Positions 1 through 6,066 of a stretch of DNA of 64,000 nucleotides are shown here, piece by piece. The notes beneath the pieces were generated by a model. It did not search any database. It was not told the origin of the DNA and was given only the letters and a program-made list of their open reading frames with translations. The translations under genes were made by a program, and so were the position numbers. The number at the start of each line of letters is the position of its first letter. Position 1 is the first letter of the stretch. The DNA comes from Streptomyces sp. NBC_01439. GTDB lineage: Bacteria > Actinomycetota > Actinomycetes > Streptomycetales > Streptomycetaceae. The stretch is taken from NCBI RefSeq assembly GCF_036227605.1, contig NZ_CP109487.1, positions 7,005,501-7,069,500 of the forward strand. The letters run 5' to 3'.

Positions 1-10
1 GGCCGCGGCC

Positions 11-253
11 GTGGTCGTCCCGGCGGCGACCCCGTTGCGGGTGTCCATCCCGCAGCAGCCGACCGGCACCGCCCGGACCGCCGGCCGTTGCGTCTGCGAG
101 GCGCCGCGCCCGGTCGTCGAGTTCCCCGGCGGGCCCGAGGAGGTCGAGCCGTGCGAGGAGGTCACTCCGGCGTCGGCGTTCCTGACAGCCCGGTGCGCGG
201 ACTGCGGCGGCCGCTATGACGGGCCGTGGCGCAGGGTCCCGGCCCGGGTGTAG
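11..253 (+). CDS. Small cysteine-pair protein, 5' end possibly outside window
   Basis: The 80-residue reading frame has four cysteines. Two form CVC near residues 27-29, and CADC is near the C-terminus, a spacing typical of small zinc-ribbon proteins on Streptomyces plasmids. The frame is open to the window edge, so the true start may lie upstream; the first start codon is a GTG at 11. I do not recognise a family. It faces the leftward gene ending at 507, with the palindrome array between them. It could be the tail of a longer protein. Confidence 0.45.
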   Translation: MVVPAATPLRVSIPQQPTGTARTAGRCVCEAPRPVVEFPGGPEEVEPCEEVTPASAFLTARCADCGGRYDGPWRRVPARV

Positions 254-360
254 CAGGTGGTCCTGGCCCCGTGCCGTCACACCTGCCGGCGCGTAGCTGC
301 GCCCCCCGCTCCCCGCCAGGGAACGGGGGCGCCGCAGTCTGTCAATGCAGGTCGTACAGG

Positions 361-505
361 GTCCGCCCCACGCGGGCGAGGGCCAGCCCGGCCGCTTTCA
401 AGCGTGACAATGTCACGCTTGGTCCGCCCCACTCGGGCGAGGGCCAGCCGCTCGAATCAAGTCTGATGTCATCAGGCTTGAAATCCGCCCCACGCGGGCG
501 GGCCG
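361..505. repeat. 61-bp-period array of GC-rich repeats alternating with palindromes
   Basis: A 28-bp GC-rich unit starts at 361, 422 (one mismatch in the CCCCACGCGGGCG core) and 483 (diverged 3' half). Both steps are exactly 61 bp. Between the units lie two 23-bp palindromes, at 399-421 (11-bp arms, CAAGCGTGACA) and 458-480, both fitting CAAGnnTGAnnnnnTCAnnCTTG. The last unit can fold as CCGCCC-5nt-GGGCGG just past the stop codon at 507. The geometry copies a type I-E CRISPR, but both would-be spacers are related palindromes. Confidence 0.8.
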
Positions 506-506
506 G

Positions 507-1043
507 TCAGCCTGCGGCGGTGGTGATCTCGTCCACCAGGGTGTCGACGTCCTCGCCGGCGGCCAGGGCGGCGAGCAGGCGGCCGAGGAGGGCGTCCTCT
601 TCGTACAGGACCGTCATCGCCCGGCCGGTGGGGATCCTCGGCCCCGGGAAGACGTGCGTTCCGAGGCCGTTCAGGATCTCCTCGTGCGTGCTGACGGTCC
701 GGCCGTCGTGTGGGGCCTGCTCCCGGGCCCACATCTGCGCGCGCAGCGTCGGCATCATCGCCTCGCGGACACTCTCGGCGGATACCGCCATGACGCCCCC
801 GGCGGTGAGCACCTGGACGACGAGCTGATGCGCCGGGTCCTCGTGGTTGAACGAGCGGGACGGCAGGGAGCGGCCGCACCGCTGTTGCAGGACGGAGCAG
901 GCGGCCGTGATGAACGGGGCGTGCTGCTCGCCGGTCCTGACGGTGCGCCGGGCGGTGGACAGGAGATCGGCGAGGAGTTCGGGGGTTGTCATCTCCCGGC
1001 ATGCCTGCTGCACCGGATTGGCGGGGGCGGTCGTGGTCGGCAT
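507..1043 (-). CDS. Element-encoded hypothetical protein (178 aa)
   Basis: The start at 1043 follows a GAGAGGAACCC ribosome site. The protein is soluble-looking and largely helical. It has an N-terminal Thr/Pro-rich segment, then a helix-rich body with cysteines near residues 14, 49 and 56, and an acidic C-terminus. No signal peptide or membrane segment is visible. It is the last gene of the leftward series and ends right at the palindrome array. I do not recognise a family. Confidence 0.75.
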   Translation of the reverse strand: MPTTTAPANPVQQACREMTTPELLADLLSTARRTVRTGEQHAPFITAACSVLQQRCGRSLPSRSFNHEDPAHQLVVQVLTAGGVMAVSAESVREAMMPTLRAQMWAREQAPHDGRTVSTHEEILNGLGTHVFPGPRIPTGRAMTVLYEEDALLGRLLAALAAGEDVDTLVDEITTAAG

Positions 1044-1135
1044 CGTGGGTTCCTCTCGGTAGGGGTGGGTCAGCTGTCTGCGGTGAGGGTGTGCGGGGCG
1101 CACGGGTGGTGAGCGCCCGGACGGGGGCCGGCCTT

Positions 1136-1498
1136 TCACTGCCCGGCCCGCGCCTCCGCCTCGCGGCCCTGCTCGATGAGCCTCGTCAAGTCCTCGGCGG
1201 TGACGGTCCCGCCCTTCGGCTCGGGCGCGGCCGCGGTGAGGCCGAGTAGGTCGGCCTGGCGGTCGATGAGCCGCAGTGCCAGCCCGGCCGCCGTCACGTC
1301 GCCGCCCATGGCTTTGGGCCACACGCGGGCGAGGAGGGTCTCAAGGCGGGCGTTCAGCAGGATGCGCTGCTCGGCGTCGGTCGCGTCGGGGGTGTCCATC
1401 AGCGCGCCGAGCGTCGCCAGCTCGGGCAGCGGCGGGAGGTCGGTGCAGCCCGGGGCGCCGGCCTCCAGCCGGGACAGCCGGGCGGGGATACGAGACAT
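1136..1498 (-). CDS. Small hypothetical protein with N-terminal RLxRLE motif (120 aa)
   Basis: The ATG at 1498 overlaps the TGA of the upstream gene (ATGA), indicating translational coupling. Residues 7-12 read RLSRLE, a motif shared in position with the next two upstream genes. The rest is helical with many Leu, Ala and Arg residues and a Lys-Gly-Gly turn near residue 95. Function is unknown. A role in a coiled-coil assembly with the neighbouring products is only an inference. Confidence 0.75.
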   Translation of the reverse strand: MSRIPARLSRLEAGAPGCTDLPPLPELATLGALMDTPDATDAEQRILLNARLETLLARVWPKAMGGDVTAAGLALRLIDRQADLLGLTAAAPEPKGGTVTAEDLTRLIEQGREAEARAGQ

Positions 1499-1677
1499 CA
1501 GCGGATCCTCTCGGGGGGTCGGATGATCGGGAGCAGTTCGGCGAGGAGCCGTTCGTACGCGGGCGGGTCGTCGCGCTCCACCTCGGCCAGGAGTGCCAGC
1601 ACCTCGGCGCCCAGGGCGACGACCTCGGCGCGGCGGCGCTCCAGCCGCAGCAGCCGGGCATGCAGGCCGGCGCTCAC
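1498..1677 (-). CDS. Very small helical protein with RLLRLE motif (59 aa)
   Basis: The GTG start at 1677 overlaps the upstream TGA (GTGA), and the stop overlaps the downstream ATG, so the gene is coupled on both sides. The whole product looks like one long amphipathic helix of Leu, Val, Ala, Glu and Arg, ending in a Pro-Pro-Glu-Arg tail. Residues 8-13 read RLLRLE. An upstream in-frame start would need long overlap with the neighbour, so the coupled GTG is preferred. Confidence 0.7.
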   Translation of the reverse strand: MSAGLHARLLRLERRRAEVVALGAEVLALLAEVERDDPPAYERLLAELLPIIRPPERIR

Positions 1678-1904
1678 AGCAGGGCGCGCCCGTCGACCCC
1701 GGGCACGTCGTACCGGATGACCCGGCCGCCGGTGATGGTGGTCAGCTCCAGCCGCTCCGCGTCCAGCCACGCATAGGACCGGTACAGGGCCGTCGCGGGG
1801 GTGAGGGGCGGCCCGTAGCGGGCGGCCTCCTCCTCGGCGTCGTACGGGATGCGGGAGGGGGCGGTGACGCGCTCCAGGCGCTGCACGCGGCGGGTCAGGC
1901 TCAC
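1674..1904 (-). CDS. Small hypothetical protein with RVQRLE motif (76 aa)
   Basis: The GTG at 1904 overlaps the upstream gene's TGA. Residues 6-11 read RVQRLE, matching the position of the same motif in the two following genes. The C-terminal half (LERLELTTITGGRVIRYDVPG-like, around residues 50-70) looks like short beta strands. Function is unknown. It belongs to a run of four coupled genes (1136-2296). Confidence 0.7.
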   Translation of the reverse strand: MSLTRRVQRLERVTAPSRIPYDAEEEAARYGPPLTPATALYRSYAWLDAERLELTTITGGRVIRYDVPGVDGRALL

Positions 1905-2296
1905 GACGTCCCGCCCTCGTCCCGGCACGACGTCGCCGCCTCCAGCAACGCCACGCGCTCCTCCAGCTCGACGTGCTCGGCGAGGCGGGGCAGCAGCGTC
2001 AGGACACCGATGGCTGCCCGGACTCGGACCGTGGACGACTCGGCGCTGTTGGTCATGATCCCGCCGAGGACACCCACCGCGTTGCGGCTGATCGTCTCCA
2101 GCACCCGCAGGGTCTCCCCCAGCGATGTACGCCGCAGCTCCCTGACGCGTTCCGCGTATTCGGGGTTCTCCAGCCACCGGCGGACCGTACGGCCGGTCAC
2201 CTGGACCTCACGGGCGACGTGCTCGGCATTCAGGCCCCGGGCGAGGAGGACCGCCGCGCGCTCCTTTCTGCTCGCCGTCAGGTCATTCGCGGGCAT
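1901..2296 (-). CDS. Homeodomain-like HTH protein, terminase-small-subunit-like (131 aa)
   Basis: Residues about 7-45 form a helix-turn-helix of the homeodomain-like kind. There is an opening helix with KERAAVLLARG, then HVAREVQVTGRTVRRWL followed by the NPEYAERVREL segment. This arrangement is seen in small terminase subunits and phBC6A51-type phage DNA-binding proteins. The remainder is helical. The start has a GC-rich leader and a weak ribosome site. Given its place in a conjugative element, a DNA-binding accessory role is likely, but a packaging role is not supported because no large terminase is present. Confidence 0.7.
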   Translation of the reverse strand: MPANDLTASRKERAAVLLARGLNAEHVAREVQVTGRTVRRWLENPEYAERVRELRRTSLGETLRVLETISRNAVGVLGGIMTNSAESSTVRVRAAIGVLTLLPRLAEHVELEERVALLEAATSCRDEGGTS

Positions 2297-2348
2297 GTGC
2301 GGGCACCTCCAGCGGCAGGGCGGGCGGGGGCGTGATGGGTCGGCACGG

Positions 2349-2669
2349 TTACAGTCCCGGGCCGGCCTGGGCGACTCCGGCGGCCTCCAGCACCCGGACG
2401 TGCTCCATCGCCCTCGCCCGTACGTCGGCGGGCATGCGGGCGAACATTGCGGCGAGGGTGTCGTCCCGCCCGGTGGAGTACGGGCCGGCCTCGTCCGCCA
2501 GGCCCTTCCACGCGGCGCTGATCCGGAGCGTCTCCCGGCGCTCGGCGTCGAGGACGTCGAGGACGGTCTGAATCGTCGCGGCGTCCGCGGCGAGCAGCTG
2601 CTCTTCCACGTCCGTCGGGTGGGCGGCGGCGAGGATCGCGTCCACCAGGGCAGGGCTCGGGCTGGTCAT
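2349..2669 (-). CDS. Acidic hypothetical protein (106 aa)
   Basis: The ATG at 2669 follows a GGAGTCCCC ribosome site. The product is acidic and all-helical by composition, rich in Ala, Asp, Glu and Leu. It has no cysteine pairs and no membrane segment. The gene is separated by 52 bp from its downstream neighbour and by 38 bp from its upstream one. I do not recognise a family. Confidence 0.7.
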   Translation of the reverse strand: MTSPSPALVDAILAAAHPTDVEEQLLAADAATIQTVLDVLDAERRETLRISAAWKGLADEAGPYSTGRDDTLAAMFARMPADVRARAMEHVRVLEAAGVAQAGPGL

Positions 2670-2707
2670 CGTGGGGACTCCTGTCGGGGGCGGGTCGGGT
2701 GTGCGGG

Positions 2708-3223
2708 TCAGGGCGAGGTGATGCGCCGGCCGTACCGGAGGGCAGCACGTGCGGCGGCGGCGTGCGAGGCGGGGTCGGCGGCGGGCGGCCCGGCTGCGGA
2801 TGTCGCGCACCGTATGCAGACCGGACGGGGCCAGCGGGCGGAGGCGTGGACGACCGACCCGGCCGCACCGCACCGGGCGCAGCGCGACGCGGAGGTGTCC
2901 GTGCTCCTGGTGCTCCTGGTGCTCCTGGCCGTCGTCGTCGTGAACGCGGCCGCGCGGGTACGGGTGGGGAGTCGGCGGATGCGTGCGGCCAACACCGCCT
3001 CATAGGAGCGGACGTCGTCAGGCCAGGCGGTGAGGAAGTCGCGCAGGGCGGGGCCGAGGGTCCAGCCGCGGGCGTGGGCGGTGTCCCTGAGGGCTGGGGC
3101 GAGGGCCCACGCGGTACCGGGCCACGGCGCCCACGGCTCGGGCAGCTCGCGCAGGAACGTTGCAGCAGCGGTGAGGCTGGCACCGGGGGTGACGTCGTCG
3201 GATTTGGGCCGGCTGGTCGGCAT
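2708..3223 (-). CDS. Hypothetical protein with C-terminal zinc-ribbon cysteines (171 aa)
   Basis: The start at 3223 follows GGAGGTCCCGCC, a strong ribosome site. The N-terminal 75 residues look globular, rich in Trp and Pro. A Thr/Arg/Ser-rich linker follows (residues about 92-112), then CARC and, about 23 residues later, CIRC, which together could bind one zinc ion. Such split zinc ribbons are frequent in small plasmid proteins. Function is unknown. Confidence 0.7.
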   Translation of the reverse strand: MPTSRPKSDDVTPGASLTAAATFLRELPEPWAPWPGTAWALAPALRDTAHARGWTLGPALRDFLTAWPDDVRSYEAVLAARIRRLPTRTRAAAFTTTTARSTRSTRSTDTSASRCARCGAAGSVVHASARWPRPVCIRCATSAAGPPAADPASHAAAARAALRYGRRITSP

Positions 3224-3432
3224 GGCGGGACCTCCGCACGAATGCTGAGAGGTGCTCCGGCCCATAACCAGCGAGCGGCGGGGGAGACCTACCCGCGCCC
3301 TCACGGTACCGCTGACGGACGATCAGCGGACAGCAGCGGACGCGGAGGGACACGGCCGGGCGGCCTTGACCCCGGCCGCGGCCACAGCCTGGGCGAGCCG
3401 TTCCCCACCCCCTGACGCGCGCTGCGCACCGG

Positions 3433-3456
3433 CCGGTGTGACGGCCGTCACACCGG
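3433..3456. promoter_or_regulatory. Perfect 24-bp palindrome with a Crp-type core
   Basis: Both arms are perfect over 12 bp with no loop. The centre reads TGTGACGGCCGTCACA (3437-3452), which fits the classic CRP pattern TGTGA-N6-TCACA and the Streptomyces Crp pattern GTG-N6-GNCAC. It lies 9 bp beyond the stop codon at 3465, so it may instead act as a terminator stem for that gene. Confidence 0.5.
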
Positions 3457-3464
3457 AGCCCGGG

Positions 3465-3704
3465 TCAGCGGGGTCGCGGCTTCACTGGCCGCATCACCGC
3501 AGGCGTGGGCCGAGGAGTGCCGGCGCGCCGCTCCTTGGCCTCGGCGGCGGCCTCGTCGAAGGCGTCCCCGTCGGCGGCCGCGCGACCAGGGCGGCGGTCG
3601 AGGCCCTGCCCGGGCCGGGTGTGCGTCACGGACGCCCAGTCCGCCGAGATGAGCCGGAAATACTCGTCCGTGCTCATCCACTTGCGGCCGTTCCTGTCGG
3701 GCAC
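3465..3704 (-). CDS. Hypothetical protein (79 aa)
   Basis: The GTG at 3704 is preceded by GAGGAGGACCCG, a strong ribosome site, and so is preferred over two other in-frame starts. The N-terminus is hydrophilic with a Trp-Met-Ser-Thr-Asp-Glu-Tyr segment. The middle is Arg/Ala-rich and the C-terminus is basic and Pro-rich. No domain is recognised. It diverges from the rightward gene at 3933, with about 230 bp of shared upstream DNA. Confidence 0.65.
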   Translation of the reverse strand: MPDRNGRKWMSTDEYFRLISADWASVTHTRPGQGLDRRPGRAAADGDAFDEAAAEAKERRAGTPRPTPAVMRPVKPRPR

Positions 3705-3752
3705 CGGGTCCTCCTCGGGGGCGCGCTGCTGGCGGTGGTACGCACAACGTTC

Positions 3753-4616
3753 CCGGGCGAGGCCGGGTGCTACTCGGCTACCCATTGACCGGTGTTACGG
3801 GCGTCGTGAGCCGCGCGGCCTGCGCGGTCCGCGCGCTCGCACCCTTCCCGGCCCTGCCCCGTTGTCCCCGGCCGGAGGGCGGCTTCCGACGCCGCCGGCA
3901 CGACCACGCTCCGGGACCGAGAAGAGGACGCCATGGGACGCACGAAGGTCCGCCCGCTGGGCCACTGCATCCGCTGTACCCGTGCCTGCTGGAAGGGCGC
4001 GGCCGACGCCTTGCGCTGGAACATCGAGTTCGCGCAGGGGCGCCCGGTCGGGTACCTGTGCCCCGAGTGCCAGACGCCCGAGGAGAACGCGGAGGCGGAG
4101 GTGAATGCGGCGACGGTCGACTACGTCACCATGGCGCCGGCCGCCGACGGCCGGCAGATGGCTGCCCCCGTCGGTGGCTGGCACACCGTGACCGCCCTGG
4201 AACACCCCCTCGTGCTCGTGGACAGGGGCGTTCACCTCGCCCTTGCCGTCGAGGCGGCGGAACTCCGTGTCGCCGTCGGCCCGCACAGCGATGCTCGCCT
4301 GTACGAGCTGTTCGCGGAGCCGTGCGCGACGGTCGTCCGTACGGCGCTGGAGCGGGAACAGGCACGGCCGGGGCGCCGCTCGATCACCTACAGCCCCATG
4401 CCTGGCCTCGGGCCGGACATCGTCCTGTTCGTCGAGGACCACGCCCTATGCGAGGACGGCGAGGACCGCGGCGAGCTCCTGTTCTGCTTCTCGACCTCGC
4501 CCGGCCCGCATCTCCTGGCGGCCTTCCATCCATGGGTGGAGGAAGCCCTCCGCTCGGTGCTCCGGGCGGCGTGAAGGCCGGTCACCGTGCCCGGGGGCGA
4601 GGTGGTGCTACTCGGC
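3753..4616. repeat. Imperfect direct repeat flanking a single rightward gene
   Basis: A stretch of about 25 bp containing GGTGCTACTCGGC is present at 3753-3778 and again at 4590-4616, with GGGCGAGG shortly before it in both copies. The pair brackets the rightward gene 3933-4574. The second copy contains the stop codon of the leftward gene at 4608. This is compatible with insertion or duplication of a cassette by recombination between short homologies. Confidence 0.5.
3933..4574 (+). CDS. Zinc-ribbon hypothetical protein (213 aa)
   Basis: The start follows GAAGAGGACGCC. Residues 12-15 (CIRC) and about 46-49 (CPEC) make a likely zinc ribbon, with another cysteine at about residue 19. The C-terminal two thirds has alternating strands and helices. 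No signal peptide is seen. It is transcribed against most of its neighbours and is flanked by the imperfect direct repeat described separately. Family not recognised. Confidence 0.7.
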   Translation: MGRTKVRPLGHCIRCTRACWKGAADALRWNIEFAQGRPVGYLCPECQTPEENAEAEVNAATVDYVTMAPAADGRQMAAPVGGWHTVTALEHPLVLVDRGVHLALAVEAAELRVAVGPHSDARLYELFAEPCATVVRTALEREQARPGRRSITYSPMPGLGPDIVLFVEDHALCEDGEDRGELLFCFSTSPGPHLLAAFHPWVEEALRSVLRAA

Positions 4617-5060
4617 GTCGCGGTCCCAGTGCGGGGCGGCCGCGCCGGGCAGGGACCACAGGGTGCCGTACGGGCGGGCGGTCGGGATGAGGCCGGCCTC
4701 GGCGGGATCGATGCACCGGCGGTCGATGCCGAACCGGCCGCGGCGGTGGCGGCCGGCGGCGGTGTCGGAGCTGCACGTGATGTGACAGGCCGGGCAGTGC
4801 GCGCGTGAGCTGCCGGTCCACCAGGCGCCGCAGGAGCAGTACGCGGAGGCGCCCGGGCGGGCAGGGTCGGCCCCGAAAGTTACCGTTGCAACTTTCGGAC
4901 CCGCGGAGGCGCCCGGGCGGGCAGGGTCGCTCTCCCGAAACCTACCGATGTAGGTCTCGGACGCGGTGGCGTCGGGGCGGGCGGGGCCGGCCTCCCGAAA
5001 CCTGCCGTTGCAGGTTTCGGACTCGGTGGCTTCGGGGGCGGTGTCGGGGGTGCCGGGCAC
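4608..5060 (-). CDS. FDXHR-like putative zinc-binding protein with 20-residue repeats (150 aa)
   Basis: The GTG at 5060 follows AGGAGGCACCC. Residues about 18-77 are three 20-residue repeats ending in GPARPDATA, DPARPGASA and DPARPGASA. The C-terminal half has CSCGAWW, then HCPACH, a basic HRRG segment and a late RRCIDPAE. This order resembles the FDXHR family of putative zinc-binding proteins common on actinobacterial mobile elements, although the FD of the motif is not conserved. The repeat DNA holds three perfect or near-perfect palindromes. Confidence 0.7.
   Translation of the reverse strand: MPGTPDTAPEATESETCNGRFREAGPARPDATASETYIGRFRESDPARPGASAGPKVATVTFGADPARPGASAYCSCGAWWTGSSRAHCPACHITCSSDTAAGRHRRGRFGIDRRCIDPAEAGLIPTARPYGTLWSLPGAAAPHWDRDAE
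4840..5035. repeat. Three palindromes at about 60-bp spacing inside a coding region
   Basis: Palindromes lie at 4873-4898 (9-bp arms CCGAAAGTT), 4935-4960 (11-bp arms CCGAAACCTAC, one mismatch) and 4995-5020 (11-bp perfect arms CCGAAACCTGC). Their centres are 62 and 60 bp apart. They are separated by a conserved GC-rich linker containing GCGGAGGCGCCCGGGCGGGC or a diverged form. The unit is 60 bp, so the repeat keeps the reading frame and gives the 20-residue protein repeats. The arms differ but keep base pairing. Confidence 0.85.
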
Positions 5061-5485
5061 GGGTGCCTCCTGCGTGGCGCTGTGCGGCCCTGTGTGGGCG
5101 CGCACGGTCTCGGCGGTGTCAGGGACCCGGCGGGCGGTGAACGGGCCCTGACGGGGCGTGCATGACCGTACTCGGGCAGTCACGGCCGGAGGGGTCGGCG
5201 GGAGGCGAGGAAGGTCGGCGCGGCCGTTAGCCGGTTCGAGGTCCGGTTCTGGCAGCCGCGGCCGCCGGTGCCCTCGTACGGGCCTGAGGGTGGACGGGGC
5301 GGCCGGGAGGGCCCGGGCGGGGTGTTTGTCGCCGTGCCGGGCACCGGGGGGCCGTGCCGGTGTGGGGAGGGGGCGGCGCGCGCAGGACCCTGCCGTGCGG
5401 GCGGCGACCGTCCCCGCTGGTCTACGCTGCTCGCCGCCGCTGGTGTTAGGCCGGGCCCCCACGTGACAACGTCCCGGAGCCCGCC
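5061..5485. other. 425-bp gene-free stretch between divergent genes
   Basis: This separates the leftward FDXHR-like gene from the rightward double-HTH gene, so promoters for both should lie here. A 21-bp element (5436-5456) is shared with the region ahead of 6067. A segment near 5233-5256 superficially resembles a tRNA T-arm, but no tRNA can be folded around it. I see no convincing small gene. Confidence 0.5.
5436..5456 (+). promoter_or_regulatory. Shared upstream element, copy 1
   Basis: The 21-bp sequence beginning GCCGCTGGTGTTAGGCCGGG lies 30 bp before the start of the double-HTH gene. It recurs with one mismatch at 6020-6040, 27 bp before the antirepressor gene. The equal placement suggests a common promoter part or operator. 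Confidence 0.55.
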
Positions 5486-5905
5486 ATGCCCGCACCCCGC
5501 ATGCTGACCACCGCCGAGGCCGCCCAGGCGCTCGGGGTGTCGACCCGTACCGTCTGCCGATACGTGACGGCGGGAAAGCTGCCGGCTCACCGGAACGCGA
5601 ATGGCGACCTGCGCTTCGACTCCGGGGAAGTCCTCGCCGCGAAGCGGACCGGGCTCGGGCGCTCGGAGGCCGTGACCGTGGCGTGCGGCCCTGACGCGGC
5701 CGAGGAGGCCCCGGAGGCCGCCGTGTCCGTGACGGGCGGTCAGGCCCTGCCGGAATGGCTCCTCGTGCACGAGGCGGCCGCCCTCCTGCGGATGAGCGAG
5801 CGAGTCGTGCGGGAACAGGCCGCCCGCGAGGAGATCCCGGCACGCCGGTACGGAGGCCGATGGCGCATCCACCGGTCCGCCGTGCAAGCACCGGAGGCCC
5901 GGTAG
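5486..5905 (+). CDS. Double excisionase-like HTH protein (139 aa)
   Basis: Two MerR/excisionase-type winged HTH units occur in tandem. Residues 7-53 (LTTAEAAQALGVSTRTVCRYV, then PAHRNANGDLRF) and residues 91-133 (WLLVHEAAALLRMSERVVRE, then PARRYGGRWRI) each have the helix-turn-helix followed by the basic wing. An acidic linker joins them. Family proteins of this fold (Xis, BldC, HTH_17) normally have one copy. The start has a GGAGCCCGCC ribosome site. It may be an excisionase or a regulator of the following gene. No integrase adjoins it here. Confidence 0.8.
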   Translation: MPAPRMLTTAEAAQALGVSTRTVCRYVTAGKLPAHRNANGDLRFDSGEVLAAKRTGLGRSEAVTVACGPDAAEEAPEAAVSVTGGQALPEWLLVHEAAALLRMSERVVREQAAREEIPARRYGGRWRIHRSAVQAPEAR

Positions 5906-6019
5906 GCCGTACGGTCGGCCCGTCGGATTGCCGGTAGCGCGAAGATCACCAAGGGTGTGCGCCGCCGGTGAGGTAGAACGTAGTGCGGCCCGCCCCGAGC
6001 GAGGGACGGGCCGTGAATC

Positions 6020-6040
6020 GCCGCTGGTGGTAGGCCGGGC
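6020..6040 (+). promoter_or_regulatory. Shared upstream element, copy 2
   Basis: This 21-bp sequence differs by one base from that at 5436-5456 and lies 27 bp before the antirepressor start. No other copy was noticed in the window, and none upstream of the leftward series. Confidence 0.55.
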
Positions 6041-6066
6041 GACCCTGCTGACGCGGAGGAGTTCGC

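Noticed and set aside
361..505. Type I-E CRISPR array
   Set aside because: The 61-bp spacing fits, but both would-be spacers are palindromes of one pattern, there are only three units, the third is diverged, and no cas gene is near.
5233..5256. tRNA or att core (GGTTCGAGGTCCGG resembles a T-arm)
   Set aside because: The T-loop would have the wrong size, and no acceptor, D or anticodon stems can be built around it. No second copy was seen at the right end of the element.
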